A stretch of DNA of 7,534 bases from an uncultured Saprospiraceae bacterium (GTDB lineage Bacteria; Bacteroidota; Bacteroidia; Chitinophagales; Saprospiraceae). Made by a program: the position numbers and the translations under genes. Where the stretch lies: positions 1 through 7,534 of the forward strand of contig CALMIT010000630.1 in NCBI GenBank assembly GCA_937864255.1, in the 5' to 3' direction. Below the pieces are notes generated by a model. The model worked only from the letters and a program-made list of their open reading frames with translations. It searched no databases and was not told the DNA's origin. Of the stretch, positions 4,792 through 7,534 are shown in pieces; positions within the stretch are counted from its first letter, which is position 1; each line of letters begins with the position of its first letter.

Positions 4792-7534
4792 ATGAAAAAA
4801 CTCTCACTAGTTCTTTTCATGGTAGTATTTGCGGTAGGGTTTGCCCTCGCGCAAAGAACCGTCGTGGGGTCAATCACTGACTCTGACGGCGAGGCACTCA
4901 TCGGTGCCAGCGTACTCGTAAAAGGTACCACGAAGGGTACCGTAACTGACCTGGACGGGAAATACTCCGTCGAAGTGCCGGAAGGCGCAAACACACTTGT
5001 GATAAGCTACACCGGCTACGAATCACAAGAAGTCGTTCTTGGAGCATCCAATGTTGTCAATGTGACTATGGCCGAAGGGGTAACCCTGGAAACCGCAGTC
5101 GTGACGGCTTTAGGGATTAGCAGGCAAGAAAAATCTCTCGGTTATGCTGTAAAAAAAGTTGAAGGAGAGGAAGTCATGAAAGCCGGTGAAACCAATCTGG
5201 TGCAGGGCTTAGCGGCAAAAGCATCAGGCGTACAGGTAATCGGTTCAGGAGGTACTCCCGGCGCCTCTTCTAAAATTTTGATCCGGGGGAATGCTACTTT
5301 TACAGGTGAAAACCAGCCCTTATTCGTTGTTGATGGAATTCCTTATGACAATCAAACTTCCGGTTCTGTTGCAGGTGATTATCCTTTCAATGCTAATTTA
5401 AGTGGTGTTAACAACTCAAACAGAGCATTGGACATAAACCCGGCAGATATTGAAAGCATCAATATCTTGAAAGGACCTGCCGCTGCCGCGCTTTACGGAA
5501 CAAGGGCAGGTAACGGTGTCGTACTTATTACCACCAAAAAAGGTAGAAAGGGAGTAAGCGTCACTTTTAACTCAAGCGTGTCATTCGATGAAGTCAATAA
5601 ATTACCGGAATTGCAGAATGAATTTGGACAAGGCACCGGCGGCGGTACGCTCGTAAACGGTCAGCCTATGGCAGAAGGCGTTTATGTTGATGACTTCTCA
5701 CTGAGTTGGGGACCAAGAATCGGAAGTCCGGAAACTCCTCAGGCTTACGATAATTTTGCTACTTATTTTGAAACTGGTACTACTTACAATAATAACTTAT
5801 CAGTTTCTTTAGGTAATGACAATACGACTTTCCGCCTTTCTTACGGAAATACCAACCAAGCAGGTATAGTTCCTAATACAGACCTGAACAGGAACTCTTT
5901 CCGTTTGTCAGCAGATTCCAAAATGGGCAAGTTTAAATTATCTGGTACCGCATCCTACGTAAATACAAAGGATACGAAAGCCCAGAATGGAAGTAACTTG
6001 TCTGGTATTATGCTGAGTTTGTTGAGGATGCCCCCAAGTTTCAATATTCTGGGTGGAGAAGGTCCAAATGGTTATGATAACCCGGATGGTTCTTCTTACA
6101 ATTATTTTTCTCTTTACGATAATCCGCTTTGGTCTGCCAACAATAACTCTTTGACCGGCAATGTAAACAGGATTACCGGAGGTATTACAGGTACATATTC
6201 GTTTACCAATTGGCTGGATTTGACTGCTCGCTTAAGTGCGGATAATTATACAGACGAAAGAAAGCAAATATTTGCAGTCGGCGCACAAGACCCGCCAGCC
6301 CCTGTTGGCGAGGTTTGGGAAAACTCGAAAACTTGGTTTGAAATGAATGCGGATGTTTTCTTGTCGGCCAGACACGATTTTAGCGACAATATAAACGCCG
6401 TTTTCACATTAGGTTCTAACCTGAATCATCGTTCGGATGAAGATCTTTTTGCCAGAGGAAGAAATCTGGCTGTTCCCGGGTTTTACAATCTTAGTAATGC
6501 CAGCGATTTATATACCAGCCAAACAACTATTGAAAGAAGATTGGCGGGCGTGTTTTTTGATTTGAATGTTGGATTCAGCGATATGTTTTATGTTGGTGTT
6601 TCGGGAAGAAATGACTGGGCATCTACTTTTGGAGCAGATGCGAGGGAAAAAGGATTTTTCTATCCCGCAGTTAATGCCTCATGGGTATTTTCTGAGTTAA
6701 TAGGTAGCAACGATTTACTTTCTTTTGGTAAATTACGCTTAAGCTGGGCTCAAGTTGGTATTGAGCCTCCTCCTTACAGAACAGTTACTTACTATGTAGC
6801 TCCTTTTGTTACAGATGGTTTTACAGATGGTCTTAGTTTTCCTTATAACGGACAAAATGGATTTGGTCTTAGCAGCGCTTTAGGAAACGTTGACCTTGAG
6901 CCGGAGGTAAATACCACTTACGAGGCGGGTGTAGAGTTGAAGTTGTTTGGAAATAGAATTTCACTTGACCTAAACTACTACCAATCTACTAGCTCAAATC
7001 TTTTGGTAAATCGTCCTATTGCCTCAAGTACAGGCTTCGAAAATGTATTCCAGAACTTTGGCGAAATGGTTAACAACGGGTGGGAAATCGAACTCGGCGC
7101 CAGAATTTTGGATTACCGTAATTTCTCTTGGGACATTAGCGGAAATTTCAACAGAAACGTAAACGAAGTAACCGAATTGGCAGAAGGCGTTGACGAGATA
7201 AACATCGAAACTGCTTTTGCTTCTATCGGCTCGTTTGCCATTAAAGGGCAGCCTTATGGCGCTTTATATGCTACCAAATGGCTTAGAGATGCCAACGGTA
7301 ACTTAATGATTAGAAGTAACGGTATCCCGGCAATTGATCCTGCAAGAGGAAATGTTGGAAATCCTTACCCTGATTGGTTGATGGGTATCAGGAATACATT
7401 TAATGTTTTTGGTTTGGGTATTTCCGGCTTGTTGGATATTCGTGAAGGTGGAGATTTGTGGAATGGAACTTTGGCACGTATCCATCGCTTCGGAACAACA
7501 AAAGCATCTGCTGAAAGAGACAGGACTTATGTAA
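4792..7534 (+). CDS. SusC/RagA-family TonB-dependent outer-membrane receptor, C-terminus beyond window
   Basis: SusC-type proteins are 22-strand outer-membrane barrels that, with a SusD-like lipoprotein, import glycans or peptides using TonB energy. The frame is open for 914 codons to the edge. Residues 1-20 are a signal peptide (MKKLSLVLFMVVFAVGFALA, cleavage before Gln21). A carboxypeptidase-regulatory-like domain follows at about 22-95 (VVGSITDSDGEALIGASVLVKG, DLDGKYSVEVP, ISYTGYESQEV). A linker with AVVTALGISRQEKSLGY leads into the plug (about 115-255; VDGIPYDN, DIESINILKGPAAAALYG, TRAGNGVVLITTKKG). The rest is barrel, and PYPDWLMGIRNTFNVFG near 861-877 is typical of the last quarter. Full members are usually near 1000 residues or more, so roughly 100 or more are missing; a susD partner would be expected just past the edge. 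GC falls from about 54% in the N-terminal domain to about 39% in the barrel. The substrate cannot be read from the sequence. Confidence 0.95.
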   Translation, partial: MKKLSLVLFMVVFAVGFALAQRTVVGSITDSDGEALIGASVLVKGTTKGTVTDLDGKYSVEVPEGANTLVISYTGYESQEVVLGASNVVNVTMAEGVTLETAVVTALGISRQEKSLGYAVKKVEGEEVMKAGETNLVQGLAAKASGVQVIGSGGTPGASSKILIRGNATFTGENQPLFVVDGIPYDNQTSGSVAGDYPFNANLSGVNNSNRALDINPADIESINILKGPAAAALYGTRAGNGVVLITTKKGRKGVSVTFNSSVSFDEVNKLPELQNEFGQGTGGGTLVNGQPMAEGVYVDDFSLSWGPRIGSPETPQAYDNFATYFETGTTYNNNLSVSLGNDNTTFRLSYGNTNQAGIVPNTDLNRNSFRLSADSKMGKFKLSGTASYVNTKDTKAQNGSNLSGIMLSLLRMPPSFNILGGEGPNGYDNPDGSSYNYFSLYDNPLWSANNNSLTGNVNRITGGITGTYSFTNWLDLTARLSADNYTDERKQIFAVGAQDPPAPVGEVWENSKTWFEMNADVFLSARHDFSDNINAVFTLGSNLNHRSDEDLFARGRNLAVPGFYNLSNASDLYTSQTTIERRLAGVFFDLNVGFSDMFYVGVSGRNDWASTFGADAREKGFFYPAVNASWVFSELIGSNDLLSFGKLRLSWAQVGIEPPPYRTVTYYVAPFVTDGFTDGLSFPYNGQNGFGLSSALGNVDLEPEVNTTYEAGVELKLFGNRISLDLNYYQSTSSNLLVNRPIASSTGFENVFQNFGEMVNNGWEIELGARILDYRNFSWDISGNFNRNVNEVTELAEGVDEINIETAFASIGSFAIKGQPYGALYATKWLRDANGNLMIRSNGIPAIDPARGNVGNPYPDWLMGIRNTFNVFGLGISGLLDIREGGDLWNGTLARIHRFGTTKASAERDRTYV
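6811..6831 (+). repeat. Short tandem duplication in a susC loop
   Basis: ACAGATGGT occurs at 6811-6819 and again at 6823-6831, a 12-base period with TTT between, encoding TDGFTDG. It keeps the reading frame. It lies in the barrel part, probably a loop, and looks like a micro-duplication. Confidence 0.6.

Noticed and set aside
4770..4994. Minus-strand open frame of 74 codons at the susC start
   Set aside because: It overlaps the signal peptide and first domain of susC and looks like a shadow frame rich in Ser and Thr.

Overview
The window looks like chromosomal DNA of a Bacteroidota bacterium, probably a Saprospiria-like or related environmental lineage. The evidence is a SusC/RagA-type TonB-dependent receptor, a signal peptidase I with the Bacteroidota-style extra N-terminal membrane domain and large insert, a DUF1573 protein, upstream elements resembling the Bacteroidota -7 consensus TAnnTTTG, and the absence of clear Shine-Dalgarno sequences. 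The phylum is well supported; the class is a guess. No rRNA, tRNA, CRISPR array, transposase or integrase is visible.

Layout. (1) 1-484, minus strand: the N-terminal three quarters of uracil phosphoribosyltransferase (upp), running off the left edge. (2) 585-965, plus: a small secreted DUF1573 protein, divergent from upp across a 100-bp gap. (3) 1113-2885, plus: a 590-residue signal peptidase I (lepB) with an intact Ser/Lys dyad, a TAnnTTTG element and a hairpin just upstream, and a strong intrinsic terminator at 2943-2981. (4) 3094-4349, plus: a two-gene unit made of an Amidase_3-type N-acetylmuramoyl-L-alanine amidase and a stand-alone TonB C-terminal domain protein. Neither has a signal peptide or a membrane anchor. 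(5) 4350-4791: a 442-bp non-coding stretch rich in inverted repeats. (6) 4792-7534, plus: the first 914 codons of a SusC/RagA outer-membrane receptor, open at the right edge.

How they fit together. Most genes concern the cell envelope. LepB would process exported precursors such as the DUF1573 protein and the SusC receptor, and the receptor is powered by TonB complexes. The amidase/TonB-domain pair is the least explained part: both domains normally act in the periplasm, yet both proteins lack a visible export signal. Upp belongs to pyrimidine salvage and has no evident link to the rest.

Two genes show sharp internal composition changes by hand count. lepB falls from about 51% to 35% GC where its non-catalytic insert begins. 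susC falls from about 54% GC in its N-terminal domain to about 39% in the barrel. I see no complete, clearly new system. The best candidates for a second look are the anchorless amidase/TonB-domain pair and the structured leader region of susC.
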